Assembly: GCA_018400295.1 (NCBI GenBank) | Contig: JAGYMZ010000006.1 | Span: forward strand, 20,231-84,230 | Source of the DNA: Bacteroidales bacterium | GTDB taxonomy: Bacteria > Bacteroidota > Bacteroidia > Bacteroidales > B18-G4 | Reading direction: 5' to 3' | DNA length: 64,000 bases | In this document: piece by piece, positions 16,314-24,826 of the stretch | Position numbering within the stretch: the stretch's first letter is position 1 | How the letters are laid out: every line of letters begins with the position of its first letter | Translations under genes and position numbers: made by a program | Notes under the pieces: generated by a model | What the model saw: the letters and a program-made list of their open reading frames with translations, nothing else | The model's database searches: none | What the model was told of the DNA's origin: nothing

Positions 16314-16334
16314 TGCAATACCCAGGGTATTGCA
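16314..16334. repeat. 10-bp perfect inverted repeat with 1-nt centre in the receiver-gene leader
   Basis: Arms TGCAATACCC (16314-16323) and GGGTATTGCA (16325-16334) around one A. It starts about 15-20 nt downstream of the predicted transcription start for the receiver gene. There is no T-run, so it is not a terminator; a dimeric regulator site or an RNA hairpin is possible. Confidence 0.5.
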
Positions 16335-16354
16335 TAAATGTTGCCGGAACATCT

Positions 16355-16384
16355 CAAAGGTAACATAAATAGTTGCCATGTCAA
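16355..16384 (-). promoter_or_regulatory. Bacteroidota promoter for the receiver gene
   Basis: Minus-strand TACCTTTG (16355-16362), 19-nt spacer, TTG (16382-16384). The region 16151-16450 holds no gene on either strand: only this promoter, the inverted repeat at 16314-16334 and an otherwise featureless leader. Confidence 0.65.
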
Positions 16385-16450
16385 CATTTATTCTGTTTTT
16401 CCGGAAAATTGGGAGGGGTTTTATGGTTTCATCCCTGTTCTTATCCGCTG

Positions 16451-17821
16451 CTAAAGCCTCCGCCAGAGCTGCCGGAATCTCTTTCTCCGGATCTTGCAGG
16501 GATCGCTGTGAACATTGAATTGCAAAATGTCATTCTGCAGACGAAAAGCGTATTTCCCAGCCCGGTTTTTGCAGAGGCTGTCTTTTTCCCCGTCCAGATG
16601 AATGGTTACGGTTTGCCCGTCAATTTTCAGGGATCCATGCCACATGAGGGTTTCTTCAACGGAGGGAAGGTCGATGGTGAAATTCCCGGCCGCGCTGACC
16701 GAGAGCATGGCCCCGTCTGTTTCACTCACCCATGTTCCTTCCAGCCGGTGTGATTTGGTTTGTTTGTGATGCGTGTGCAGGGTGAGGAATTGCAGGGTCC
16801 TGTCGCTGATCCCGTCCCATTCCTTTCCAATCCAGAACAAATGTCCGCATCCGTTGAATGCATACAATTCCGCTTCCGGAACCTTCTGCATTACATGTTC
16901 GGCATGTTCGTACGGGACCTGCCTGTCTTGTCTGCTGTGGCACAGGAGTATGGGAATATTAAGGTTTTCTATGGACAAACGGAGATCATGAACCTGTGCC
17001 CTGTCGTTTTCCAATCCCTTCTTTCGCAGGCTCATGGGAGAGACGATATCAACCATGGTCCTGAGCTTTTTTGCGCCTGAGGGATTTTGCAGGACGGACC
17101 GGCGCATTTCGCTGCACTGATCCCGGTTGTAAAGCGTATGTGCCTTCAATAACCTTGTGAGCAAATTTTTTGGTTTATATCTGGAAGCCAGATGCATGAT
17201 CCAGTTGGTGAAGTCTGAACCCCCCTTCTGATCATAAACCCCGGGCAGGGCACCGTGTTTTTCTGATGGTTCGGGATTGTATGGTTGTGTTATGGCATCC
17301 ATTAAGATCAGGCCCCTGCAACGACCGGGATGATCCAGGCAAAATGCGATGCCTGCGGGACCGCCCAGGGAAGTGGCCAGTACAAATACCGGCTGATGTA
17401 TTTCCAGGGCATCCAGCAAGGCCGCCATCATGCTTGCCTGGGCGTTTATGGTTTTACCTGAAGACAAAGGTGTTGAAAGGTATCCGGGTCTGGAAGGACA
17501 GATCAACCGGTATCCTTCCCGGGCGAGATCTTCGTAAAGCCGGATGGCATCCCAACCGAATCCGGCGCCATGGGAGATCAATATGACCGGCCCTTTCCCC
17601 ATCGATGCATATTGCACCTTGCCGGCAGAAGTTTCAATGATGTAGGCACTTTCCATGGCATTTCGTGTCGCCCTGGATTTCCAGCTGAAATAGCTGATCG
17701 CACCGCATGCCAACACGATGCCGGCCAGAATGAGTAGAATGATAAGAAATCTTTTCCGGGCAATGGATTTCCGGTTTTCCTTTTTGGACTTTTTTTGTTT
17801 TTTTCTTGCGTTACGGGCCAT
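16451..17821 (-). CDS. Membrane-anchored alpha/beta hydrolase with a C-terminal beta-rich domain
   Basis: A 456-residue protein: a very basic N-terminus (1-24, many Lys/Arg), one membrane segment (about 25-45), then an alpha/beta hydrolase fold with HG oxyanion motif (ISHGAG, 83-87), nucleophile Ser151 in LATSLGG and a catalytic His in GCGHLFW. The last about 100 residues (starting LEGTWVSETDG) form a separate lipocalin-like or 'GTW' beta domain seen in many Bacteroidota proteins. Substrate unknown. The membrane anchor suggests a periplasmic or membrane-surface role. A -7 promoter core lies at 17842-17849. Confidence 0.82.
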   Translation of the reverse strand: MARNARKKQKKSKKENRKSIARKRFLIILLILAGIVLACGAISYFSWKSRATRNAMESAYIIETSAGKVQYASMGKGPVILISHGAGFGWDAIRLYEDLAREGYRLICPSRPGYLSTPLSSGKTINAQASMMAALLDALEIHQPVFVLATSLGGPAGIAFCLDHPGRCRGLILMDAITQPYNPEPSEKHGALPGVYDQKGGSDFTNWIMHLASRYKPKNLLTRLLKAHTLYNRDQCSEMRRSVLQNPSGAKKLRTMVDIVSPMSLRKKGLENDRAQVHDLRLSIENLNIPILLCHSRQDRQVPYEHAEHVMQKVPEAELYAFNGCGHLFWIGKEWDGISDRTLQFLTLHTHHKQTKSHRLEGTWVSETDGAMLSVSAAGNFTIDLPSVEETLMWHGSLKIDGQTVTIHLDGEKDSLCKNRAGKYAFRLQNDILQFNVHSDPCKIRRKRFRQLWRRL

Positions 17822-17841
17822 GGTTTATGGTATTGATCAAA

Positions 17842-17849
17842 CAAAGATA
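17842..17849 (-). promoter_or_regulatory. Bacteroidota -7 promoter element for the alpha/beta hydrolase gene
   Basis: Minus-strand TATCTTTG, 20 nt upstream of the ATG at 17821. No clear TTG element at the usual spacing. Confidence 0.5.
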
Positions 17850-18001
17850 AAAAGAAACCCCAGAGCATTGGTTTTTTTAATATCTGATCCGAACACCATG
17901 TCTGTACTGCGTTAATACCTTGAAGGATAGCTTTTTGACCATTGCTTGCCCGTTTTCAGCGTGCCCTGGATAATCTTCCGGTTTGAAAAGGCCATTTTTC
18001 C

Positions 18002-18009
18002 TATCTTTG
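18002..18009 (+). promoter_or_regulatory. Bacteroidota -7 promoter element directly before guaA
   Basis: TATCTTTG ends only 4 nt before the guaA ATG at 18014; TTTG at 17982-17985 gives a 16-nt spacer, slightly short. Transcription would begin at or next to the start codon, predicting a leaderless or nearly leaderless mRNA. Confidence 0.55.
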
Positions 18010-18013
18010 TCCA

Positions 18014-19543
18014 ATGCAAGAAATGATATTGATCCTGGATTTTGGCTCTCAATATACCCAATTGATCGCCAGGCGTATACGAGAGCTTAATGTGTATTGT
18101 GAAATACATCCTTATGATAAGATCCCAACCTTGGATGATTCCATCAAAGGTGTGATACTTTCGGGAAGCCCGCATTCCGTGAGGGATCATGATGCGCCCG
18201 TGCCGGACCTGTCCGGGATCGGGGAAAGGTATCCCATGCTGGGTGTCTGCTATGGCGCCCAATACATTGCCCTGAAGCACGGAGGGGAAGTGGAACCTTC
18301 TGTTTCCCGTGAATATGGCCGGGCGAATTTGTCTTATATCATGGACAACGATGAACTCCTTACCGGCATGACCCGGGGTTGCCAGGTGTGGATGTCTCAC
18401 GGCGATACCATTGAAAAACTACCTGCCGGGTTTGAGGTGATCACCAGTACGGCCGATGTTCATGTTGCCGGGTTTAAGGTCGGGAATAAGCCGGTCTATG
18501 GCATTCAGTTCCACCCCGAAGTCTATCATTCCACGGAAGGGATGGTGCTGCTCCATAATTATGTTGTCAATATATGTGGTTGCCAACAAACCTGGACTCC
18601 TTCATCTTTCATTGAGACCACCATTGGCGAATTGCGTGAAAGGATTGGCGGGGAAAGGGTCGTTCTGGGCCTTTCCGGGGGAGTGGATTCTTCCGTGTCT
18701 GCCCTCTTGCTTCACAAGGCCATCCATAAAAATCTGCATTGTATTTTTGTGGACAATGGGTTGTTGAGAAAATTCGAGTTCGAAACCGTGCTCGATTCCT
18801 ATAAGCACCTCGGACTTAATGTTCGGGGCGTGGATGCCAAAGACCGTTTTTACGATGCGTTAAAAGGGATCTCTGATCCTGAGGACAAAAGAAAAGCCAT
18901 TGGCAGGACCTTTATTGAGGTTTTCGATGAGGCTGCCCATGAGATCCGTGACGTGACGTGGCTGGCGCAGGGCACCATATACCCGGATGTTATTGAGTCC
19001 GTGTCGGTGAAGGGCCCTTCCGCCACGATCAAATCGCATCATAATGTGGGAGGGTTGCCGGATCTTATGAACCTTAAAATAATAGAACCCCTTCATTCGT
19101 TGTTCAAGGACGAAGTGAGGAAGATCGGCAGGGAGCTGGGAATGCCTCCCAATATATTGACACGCCATCCGTTTCCCGGCCCCGGTTTGGGGATCCGCAT
19201 CCTGGGGGAAGTTACCCCGGAAAAGGTCCGTATCCTTCAGGAAGTCGATCACCTGTTCATTGAACGTTTGAAAGAACATAACCTGTATGATGAAGTTTGG
19301 CAGGCTTTGGCAGTGCTGCTCCCTGTTCAGTCGGTGGGGGTTATGGGCGATGAAAGGACCTATGAAAATGTGGTTGCGCTCAGGGCTGTCGGCTCCACGG
19401 ATGGAATGACTGCAGATTGGTCGAGGCTGCCCCAGGAATTTCTGGCCGGGATATCAAACGAGATCATCAATAAGATCCCCGGGGTGAACCGGGTAGTGTA
19501 TGATATCAGCTCCAAGCCGCCCTCTACCATTGAATGGGAGTGA
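18014..19543 (+). CDS. guaA: GMP synthase (glutamine-hydrolysing)
   Basis: A 509-residue full-length GuaA converting XMP, ATP and glutamine to GMP, the last step of guanine nucleotide synthesis. Class I amidotransferase domain at the N-terminus ([14 protein letters not shown], catalytic Cys in GVCYGAQ, HPEVYHS), then the ATP-pyrophosphatase P-loop [10 protein letters not shown] and the C-terminal dimerisation domain ([15 protein letters not shown]; end [11 protein letters not shown]). The start [13 protein letters not shown] resembles family starts (MQEKIIILDFGSQ in relatives, from memory), so the ATG at 18014 is kept even though the promoter core ends 4 nt upstream. Confidence 0.97.
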   Translation: MQEMILILDFGSQYTQLIARRIRELNVYCEIHPYDKIPTLDDSIKGVILSGSPHSVRDHDAPVPDLSGIGERYPMLGVCYGAQYIALKHGGEVEPSVSREYGRANLSYIMDNDELLTGMTRGCQVWMSHGDTIEKLPAGFEVITSTADVHVAGFKVGNKPVYGIQFHPEVYHSTEGMVLLHNYVVNICGCQQTWTPSSFIETTIGELRERIGGERVVLGLSGGVDSSVSALLLHKAIHKNLHCIFVDNGLLRKFEFETVLDSYKHLGLNVRGVDAKDRFYDALKGISDPEDKRKAIGRTFIEVFDEAAHEIRDVTWLAQGTIYPDVIESVSVKGPSATIKSHHNVGGLPDLMNLKIIEPLHSLFKDEVRKIGRELGMPPNILTRHPFPGPGLGIRILGEVTPEKVRILQEVDHLFIERLKEHNLYDEVWQALAVLLPVQSVGVMGDERTYENVVALRAVGSTDGMTADWSRLPQEFLAGISNEIINKIPGVNRVVYDISSKPPSTIEWE

Positions 19544-19659
19544 TCTCCGGCCAGGGCCGGGGGTGCTTCGTTGCTGTGGAGGACGCATGATGTCTGTTTG
19601 GATCAATGCAATCTCCGGATGACAGGACACGGCGCTTTCAAAATCAAAATCAATATCGG

Positions 19660-22020
19660 ATGAAGCTTATCAGGGTACATTTTTTACTTCTTCTTTTGCT
19701 GGCGGGTTTATGGGCATCCGGTCAGGAGAAATACAGCGTCGAAAAGTCGACACTTGTCAAATCCATCGATGGCCGCGAATATTATATTCACGAAGTACGG
19801 GAAGGCAATACCCTGTACTCCATTTCAAAAGTTTACGACCTTCCCGTAGAAGAGATATACTTTGAAAATCCGGAGACACGTGAAGGGTTGAAGGTTGGGC
19901 AAACCCTGAGGCTTCCCGTGGTCAGCCGCGATGAGGATGTACTCCGGGAGGTCAATGAAAAGGATTTTGATTTTATATTCCACGTGGTAAAAAAAGGGGA
20001 GACCCTGTATGGTATTTCACAGATCTACGATGTGAATATGGATGATCTGAAAGAACTGAACCCGGAAGCATCCCGGGGACTAAAAACCGGGCAGTATCTT
20101 AAGGTCCCGGTAAGGTATAAATCGCCGGATTTTCTTGGACGGCCGGATAAATTTCTGGCGCATGAAGTTAAAGCCGGTGAAACCCTGTATTCCATATCAA
20201 AACAATATGGGGTGGATACGGAAGAACTCCGGGAGGTCAATCCCGGGCTTACCCCGGATATTGATGTTGGCCGGATCATTTATATACCCTATGAAGAAGA
20301 GGCAGAGGCCCGGGAAGAGGATACCGTTCAATACCGGAAACACACGGTGGAAAGAGAAGAGACCTTATACGGCATCGCATTGCAGTATAAGGTGAGCATC
20401 GATAGCATCCGGAAAGTAAACCCGGGACTGGTGGAGGATATTTATGCAGGGCAGGTGCTGAATATTCCGGATCCTGTGCAGGGGAAGGAGTATATCATTC
20501 ATACTGTTCAAAAAAGGACCAGGCTTCGTAAGATCGCCGGTCTTTACGATATGAGATTCCGGGAACTGAAAGGGATCAACCCCTTTGCCGACCGGAAAGT
20601 CAGCAGGGGGGAAGTGTTGAAGATCCCGGTCGAACCCTTGCCTGTTGATGATACGGAAAAACCAGCCCGGGAAGATGAGCCCGGTATACGGGAGATCCCT
20701 GATAAGCTCGGCCGGTTGGTAACCCTCGATAGCATACGTTGCCACGGCGATTATCTGCATACCGGTAAAATATTTAAGGTGGCCATGATGCTCCCCCTTT
20801 ACCTGGAAGAAGTTGACAGCATGAAGGTTGACAAACCGGAAGATTTCAAAGTCCGTGGATCCCATAAGCCCTTCCGGTTCGTTCAGTTCTATGAGGGATT
20901 CCTTATTGCCATGGATTCCCTGCAGAAAAAAGGCCTGAATGTTGAACTGCATGTGTATGATGTGGATGAGACCATATCCAAAACCATACAGGTCCTTCAG
21001 CGTGAGGAGCTTCAGGATATGGACCTGATCGTGGGACCGCTGTTTAAGAGAAATTTTAAGCTGGTTTCGAATTTCGCCAAGATCTTTCATATTAAGATCG
21101 TCAATCCCCTTACGCAGAGGGAAGAAGTGCTGGACCATGATTTCGTTTTCAAGGTCACACCATCCCGTCAGGCACAATTGAAACCAGTGGAGAACATCAT
21201 TAAGAAAAATCACCGGGATGCCCGCATTATCCTGGTGAGAAACAATAAATACAGCCAGCCGGAATTGCTAAGCCAGCTCAGGACAAACCTGGAGTTGGAT
21301 CTGAACGATAAAGTGAACATAGCAAATTCGCTACTGGATGAGATCATTTATGATTATTCCATGGCGGATACTACGTTGCCGGAGGGAGAACTGCTCGAAA
21401 GCATTGATGTGGAAAACATTTTGATCTACCGGGAGTTTTTGCAAAACGACCTGGGAGACAGTACCACTTTTGTCAACCGTATTGAGGAGGTTGTATTCAG
21501 CGAAGAAGGTATTGAAGGGATCGCCCGCAAGGCATCCATCGTCCGGCCGAATGTTATCGTGGCGTATTCCGAGAACAAGGTGTTTGCCCTGGAACTGCTG
21601 ACGAATCTGAATGAATACAAAGATACATTCAACCTGACGCTGATCGGATTGCCGGAATGGGCGAGGTATCCGGATATGGAAATTGAGCATTTGCTGAACC
21701 TTAATGTACACCTGTTTTCAGATTCTTTTATTGATTACCGTGACCCCGGAGTGAAAAATTTCATCTGCCGTTTCAGAAAGAAATACAGGACGGAGCCTGG
21801 CGAATACGCTTACGATGGGTTTGATATCGGCTATTATTTCCTGAATGCCCTGCTGACCTACGGAAGAAATTTTGAAAATTGCATACCCTATTACCAAAAA
21901 GATATGATGCAGAATACATATATATATAAGCATATTCCTTCTTCCGGTTTTGAAAATCAGCACTGGAATATATACACCTATATTGATTACAAGCCCGTGA
22001 TCCTGAATGAGGCATGGTAA
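19660..22020 (+). CDS. Five-LysM lipid/cell-wall-binding protein with a periplasmic-binding-protein-like domain
   Basis: A 786-residue exported protein (signal peptide 1-21). Five LysM repeats lie at about 42-86, 107-151, 167-211, 227-271 and 280-324, each starting with a variant of VKKGETLYGIS and ending in LKVP/IYIP; these bind peptidoglycan glycan strands. Residues about 380-786 look like a type 1 periplasmic binding fold (LPLYLEE, VGPLFKRNFKLVSNFAK, VIVAYSENKVFALELLTNLN), a pairing common in Bacteroidota. The frame opens 18 codons earlier, but the ATG at 19660 begins the signal peptide. It follows guaA after 116 nt with no terminator seen and is followed by a MORN lipoprotein. Function unknown; a cell-wall sensor or scaffold is plausible. 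Confidence 0.85.
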   Translation: MKLIRVHFLLLLLLAGLWASGQEKYSVEKSTLVKSIDGREYYIHEVREGNTLYSISKVYDLPVEEIYFENPETREGLKVGQTLRLPVVSRDEDVLREVNEKDFDFIFHVVKKGETLYGISQIYDVNMDDLKELNPEASRGLKTGQYLKVPVRYKSPDFLGRPDKFLAHEVKAGETLYSISKQYGVDTEELREVNPGLTPDIDVGRIIYIPYEEEAEAREEDTVQYRKHTVEREETLYGIALQYKVSIDSIRKVNPGLVEDIYAGQVLNIPDPVQGKEYIIHTVQKRTRLRKIAGLYDMRFRELKGINPFADRKVSRGEVLKIPVEPLPVDDTEKPAREDEPGIREIPDKLGRLVTLDSIRCHGDYLHTGKIFKVAMMLPLYLEEVDSMKVDKPEDFKVRGSHKPFRFVQFYEGFLIAMDSLQKKGLNVELHVYDVDETISKTIQVLQREELQDMDLIVGPLFKRNFKLVSNFAKIFHIKIVNPLTQREEVLDHDFVFKVTPSRQAQLKPVENIIKKNHRDARIILVRNNKYSQPELLSQLRTNLELDLNDKVNIANSLLDEIIYDYSMADTTLPEGELLESIDVENILIYREFLQNDLGDSTTFVNRIEEVVFSEEGIEGIARKASIVRPNVIVAYSENKVFALELLTNLNEYKDTFNLTLIGLPEWARYPDMEIEHLLNLNVHLFSDSFIDYRDPGVKNFICRFRKKYRTEPGEYAYDGFDIGYYFLNALLTYGRNFENCIPYYQKDMMQNTYIYKHIPSSGFENQHWNIYTYIDYKPVILNEAW

Positions 22021-22034
22021 TAAAACACAACGAT

Positions 22035-22682
22035 ATGATGCATAAGAAAATATATTTGCTTTCATTGCTCTTGCTGGCTTTTTTGGTCGCATGCACCCGG
22101 ACGGAAACCGAATATTTCGAGAACGGGAATAAAAAATCAGAGATTTCATACAAAGGCGACCGTATCCATGGCAACGCCATCTGGTATCACCCCAATGGTG
22201 AAAAAAAATATGAAGCAACATATGAAAATGGCAGGCTCCAGGGGAAAGCGATCCGGTATTATATTACCGGATGGAAACATACCGAAGAAACCTATACGGA
22301 CGATATGCTCAACGGGGTTGCCCGGGAATGGAGCCCCCAGGGCAGGCTGATCGAAAAGAAGACATACCGGAACGATACCTTGCATGGTGCCTACCGGCGC
22401 TGGTTTGATAACCGGCAGATGCAGATCAAAGGCCGTTACGAGCATGGATTGTATGAGGGTAAGTGGCTTTACTGGGATACCTATGGCAATATTGTGGGCG
22501 AGGGCACTTATTCCGGTGGCAAAGGGATCCAGAAGGGCTGGAGTGCGGAAGGATACCTGCTCCGGAAAGTTTCCTATGACCGGAATGAAAAGCATGGCAG
22601 GGAATATGTCTATAATGACCGGGGTAACGTGATCAGGATCAATGTTTATGATCACGGAGCGCTTGTTGAAGTACTTGAATGA
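22035..22682 (+). CDS. MORN-repeat lipoprotein (YwqK-like)
   Basis: A 215-residue lipoprotein (lipobox AFLVAC). The mature part is a string of about seven MORN-2-like repeats of the form YENGxxxGxxxxYxxxG (for example WYHPNGEKKYEATYENGRLQG). Such proteins are often labelled YwqK-family antitoxins by homology, but no toxin is nearby and the label should not be read as function. The ATG at 22035 starts 14 nt after the LysM gene; an upstream in-frame ATG at 22014 overlaps that gene and is less likely. Probably co-transcribed with the LysM gene and outer-membrane-associated. Confidence 0.82.
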   Translation: MMHKKIYLLSLLLLAFLVACTRTETEYFENGNKKSEISYKGDRIHGNAIWYHPNGEKKYEATYENGRLQGKAIRYYITGWKHTEETYTDDMLNGVAREWSPQGRLIEKKTYRNDTLHGAYRRWFDNRQMQIKGRYEHGLYEGKWLYWDTYGNIVGEGTYSGGKGIQKGWSAEGYLLRKVSYDRNEKHGREYVYNDRGNVIRINVYDHGALVEVLE

Positions 22683-22730
22683 ATCGCGGCATCTGGGGGA
22701 TGCATGGAAATGAAAAAATATTGAAAATAG

Positions 22731-22763
22731 TTTGGTGTATTCAAATGAATACCTATATCTTTG
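22731..22763 (+). promoter_or_regulatory. Bacteroidota promoter for gdhA
   Basis: TTTG (22731-22734), 21-nt spacer, TATCTTTG (22756-22763) followed by C. The leader of about 55 nt is very A/T-rich and holds a short direct repeat CACTGTTA (22765-22772 and 22781-22788). Confidence 0.75.
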
Positions 22764-22824
22764 CACTGTTAACTTTTTAACACTGTTATTTTTTTAACAT
22801 TTTTTGATTATAAAACGTTGCGCT

Positions 22825-24162
22825 ATGAATCTTGAAAAAATTATGAATGACCTGGAGAAGAAGCATCCTGGTGAGAGCGAATATCTTCAGGCTGTGAGAG
22901 AAGTGCTGGAATCTCTTGAAGAAGTAGTCAATGAAAATCCACAGTTTGAATCTGCGGGGATTCTTGACAGGATCATTGAACCGGACAGGATCTTCACATT
23001 CAAAGTGCCGTGGGTGGATGACGAAGGTGGCGTACATGTGAACATCGGGTACCGTGTGCAATATAACAACGCGATCGGCCCATACAAAGGCGGGTTACGC
23101 TTCCATCCCAGCGTCAATTTGAGCATCCTGAAATTCCTGGGATTTGAACAGGTATTTAAGAACAGTCTGACCACACTCCCCATGGGTGGTGCAAAAGGAG
23201 GTTCGGATTTCGATCCCAAAGGGAAATCGGACGGTGAAATTATGCGTTTCTGCCAGTCTTTCATGATGGAACTCTGGAATGTCATAGGCCCGCAAACAGA
23301 TGTTCCGGCGGGGGATATCGGCGTCGGTGGCCGGGAGATCGGATATCTTTACGGTACCTATAAAAAACTGGCCCGCGAAAATACCGGAGTCCTAACAGGC
23401 AAAGGGGTAAACTGGGGTGGCAGCCTTATCCGCCCGGAGGCGACAGGATTTGGTGCCGTGTATTTTGCCAAGGAAATGCTTGCAAATCAGGACGAGGATA
23501 TTAAAGGCAAGGTATTTGCCATATCCGGGTTCGGCAACGTTGCCTGGGGTGCTGTAAGAAAGATCAATCAGCTGGGTGGTAAAGTGATCACACTTTCCGG
23601 CCCGGATGGTTATGTGCATGACCCTGAAGGTATTTCCGGTGAAAAGATCGAATATATGCTGGAGCTGAGGGCTTCCAATCAGGATATTGTCAAGCCCTTT
23701 TCCTATGAATTTCCCAGTGCTCAGTTCCATCAGGGCAAACGGCCGTGGGAAGTGCCCTGTGACGTGGCAATGCCCTGTGCAACGCAAAATGAGCTGAACC
23801 GGGAAGATGCCGAATTACTGGTGAAAAACGGCTGCAAGTGTGTGGCTGAAGGTGCCAATATGCCGAGCACACCGGAGGCCGTGGAAATCTTTCTGGAAAA
23901 CAAGATTTTATTCGGACCTGGTAAAGCAGTGAACGCCGGAGGTGTTGCAACCTCAGGACTCGAAATGTCTCAGAATTCTATGAAGCTAAACTGGCCTGAA
24001 GAGGAAGTTGATAACAGGCTGCATCACATTATGCAAAGCATACACGAACAATGCTTAAAACACGGAAAAGAAGAAGATGGTTACATTAACTACGTGAAAG
24101 GTGCTAATATTGCCGGATTCCTGAAGGTTGCAAATGCCATGCTGGATCACGGTGTGATCTGA
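22825..24162 (+). CDS. gdhA: NADP-type glutamate dehydrogenase
   Basis: A 445-residue hexameric-type GDH that aminates 2-oxoglutarate with ammonium. Family motifs are intact: PYKGGLRFHPSVN, the catalytic-lysine region LPMGGAKGGSDFDP, DVPAGDIGVGGREIGYLYG, RPEATGFGAVYF and the nucleotide-binding segment ISGFGNVAWGAV. The 'KGGS' form and overall length are those of NADP-dependent bacterial enzymes. The ATG at 22825 is preferred over one 7 codons upstream. It has a strong promoter and is followed by an intrinsic terminator (24189-24219). Main ammonium-assimilation enzyme in many Bacteroidota. Confidence 0.96.
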   Translation: MNLEKIMNDLEKKHPGESEYLQAVREVLESLEEVVNENPQFESAGILDRIIEPDRIFTFKVPWVDDEGGVHVNIGYRVQYNNAIGPYKGGLRFHPSVNLSILKFLGFEQVFKNSLTTLPMGGAKGGSDFDPKGKSDGEIMRFCQSFMMELWNVIGPQTDVPAGDIGVGGREIGYLYGTYKKLARENTGVLTGKGVNWGGSLIRPEATGFGAVYFAKEMLANQDEDIKGKVFAISGFGNVAWGAVRKINQLGGKVITLSGPDGYVHDPEGISGEKIEYMLELRASNQDIVKPFSYEFPSAQFHQGKRPWEVPCDVAMPCATQNELNREDAELLVKNGCKCVAEGANMPSTPEAVEIFLENKILFGPGKAVNAGGVATSGLEMSQNSMKLNWPEEEVDNRLHHIMQSIHEQCLKHGKEEDGYINYVKGANIAGFLKVANAMLDHGVI

Positions 24163-24188
24163 TACACGATGCATGCTGCTTTATTTAT

Positions 24189-24219
24189 AGCTCCCTTCGT
24201 TTTGAGGGGGGCTTTTTTT
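24189..24219 (+). terminator. Intrinsic terminator after gdhA
   Basis: AGCTCCC (24189-24195) pairs with GGGGGCT (24207-24213) with one G-U, followed by seven T. The T-run reaches into the stop codon of the convergent SGNH hydrolase gene (24218-24220). Confidence 0.75.
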
Positions 24220-24748
24220 ATAAATAATCCCTGATGAGGGAAGCCCAGTGGCTGTATCCTTTTTCAGTCAGGTGTCCGCCGTCGTAAGTATATTCCTTTC
24301 TTAACTGTTTTCCATCAAGAAAAGATACAAACAGATCAACATAGGTATGCTTATAATGGCGGCACATTTTTTTTAACGAACGGTTCAGCTTTCGTATCTT
24401 TTTGTTGATCCCCGAGCCCATGATCATGTCTTCGTTTACCGGGAGGATGCTTTGCACGACCAGGGTTGTGCCGGGAGAACGGTCACGGATGGTCACGAGA
24501 ATATCTTCGTGGTTCAATGTGATCTCTTTTGGTTTCATGCCCTGGAACAGGTCGTTCAAACCGATCATAAGCAGGATTTTGGCCGGATGTCCGGATGTCA
24601 CATCCCTTAAACGGTAAAGGACCCCATGGGTTGTATCTCCGGCAACCCCCTCGTTGATGAGATCCCGGTCGGGGAAATGCTTGTCCAGGTCGAACCATTC
24701 CGTGAGGCTGTCCCCGAGAAATACGATGCTTGACGTATCGATCTTCAT
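24218..24748 (-). CDS. SGNH/GDSL-family hydrolase
   Basis: A 176-residue protein with block I FLGDSLTEW (nucleophile Ser), a Gly in block II (NEGVAGDTT), block III IGLNDL (Asn) and block V DGGHLTEKG (Asp, His), so all four blocks of the SGNH fold are present. Substrate could be an acyl or acetyl ester of a lipid or sugar; it cannot be told. There is no signal peptide. It lies 78 nt downstream of the radical SAM gene on the same strand and may be the last gene of that transcript. Confidence 0.88.
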   Translation of the reverse strand: MKIDTSSIVFLGDSLTEWFDLDKHFPDRDLINEGVAGDTTHGVLYRLRDVTSGHPAKILLMIGLNDLFQGMKPKEITLNHEDILVTIRDRSPGTTLVVQSILPVNEDMIMGSGINKKIRKLNRSLKKMCRHYKHTYVDLFVSFLDGKQLRKEYTYDGGHLTEKGYSHWASLIRDYL

Positions 24749-24826
24749 GTGCTCATGTGTATTTTTTCATTCCCCTGCTGCTTCCGGAAGCAGGGAGCGG
24801 CAAGGTATGTGATGCAATGCTCCGGG

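Noticed and set aside
16175..16363. Short plus-strand open frame in the leader of the receiver gene
   Set aside because: No start signal, no domain, and it runs across the inverted repeat and promoter of the receiver gene.
20365..21213. 282-codon minus-strand open frame within the LysM gene
   Set aside because: Antisense shadow; the plus-strand gene has five clear LysM repeats.
22035..22682. YwqK-type antitoxin of a toxin-antitoxin pair
   Set aside because: The protein is a MORN-repeat lipoprotein and no toxin gene is adjacent; neighbours are a LysM protein and glutamate dehydrogenase.
24773..24795. Hairpin CCCTG...CAGGG between the radical SAM and SGNH genes as a terminator
   Set aside because: The stem has a 3-nt bulge and neither strand has a T-run after it; the genes may still be co-transcribed.
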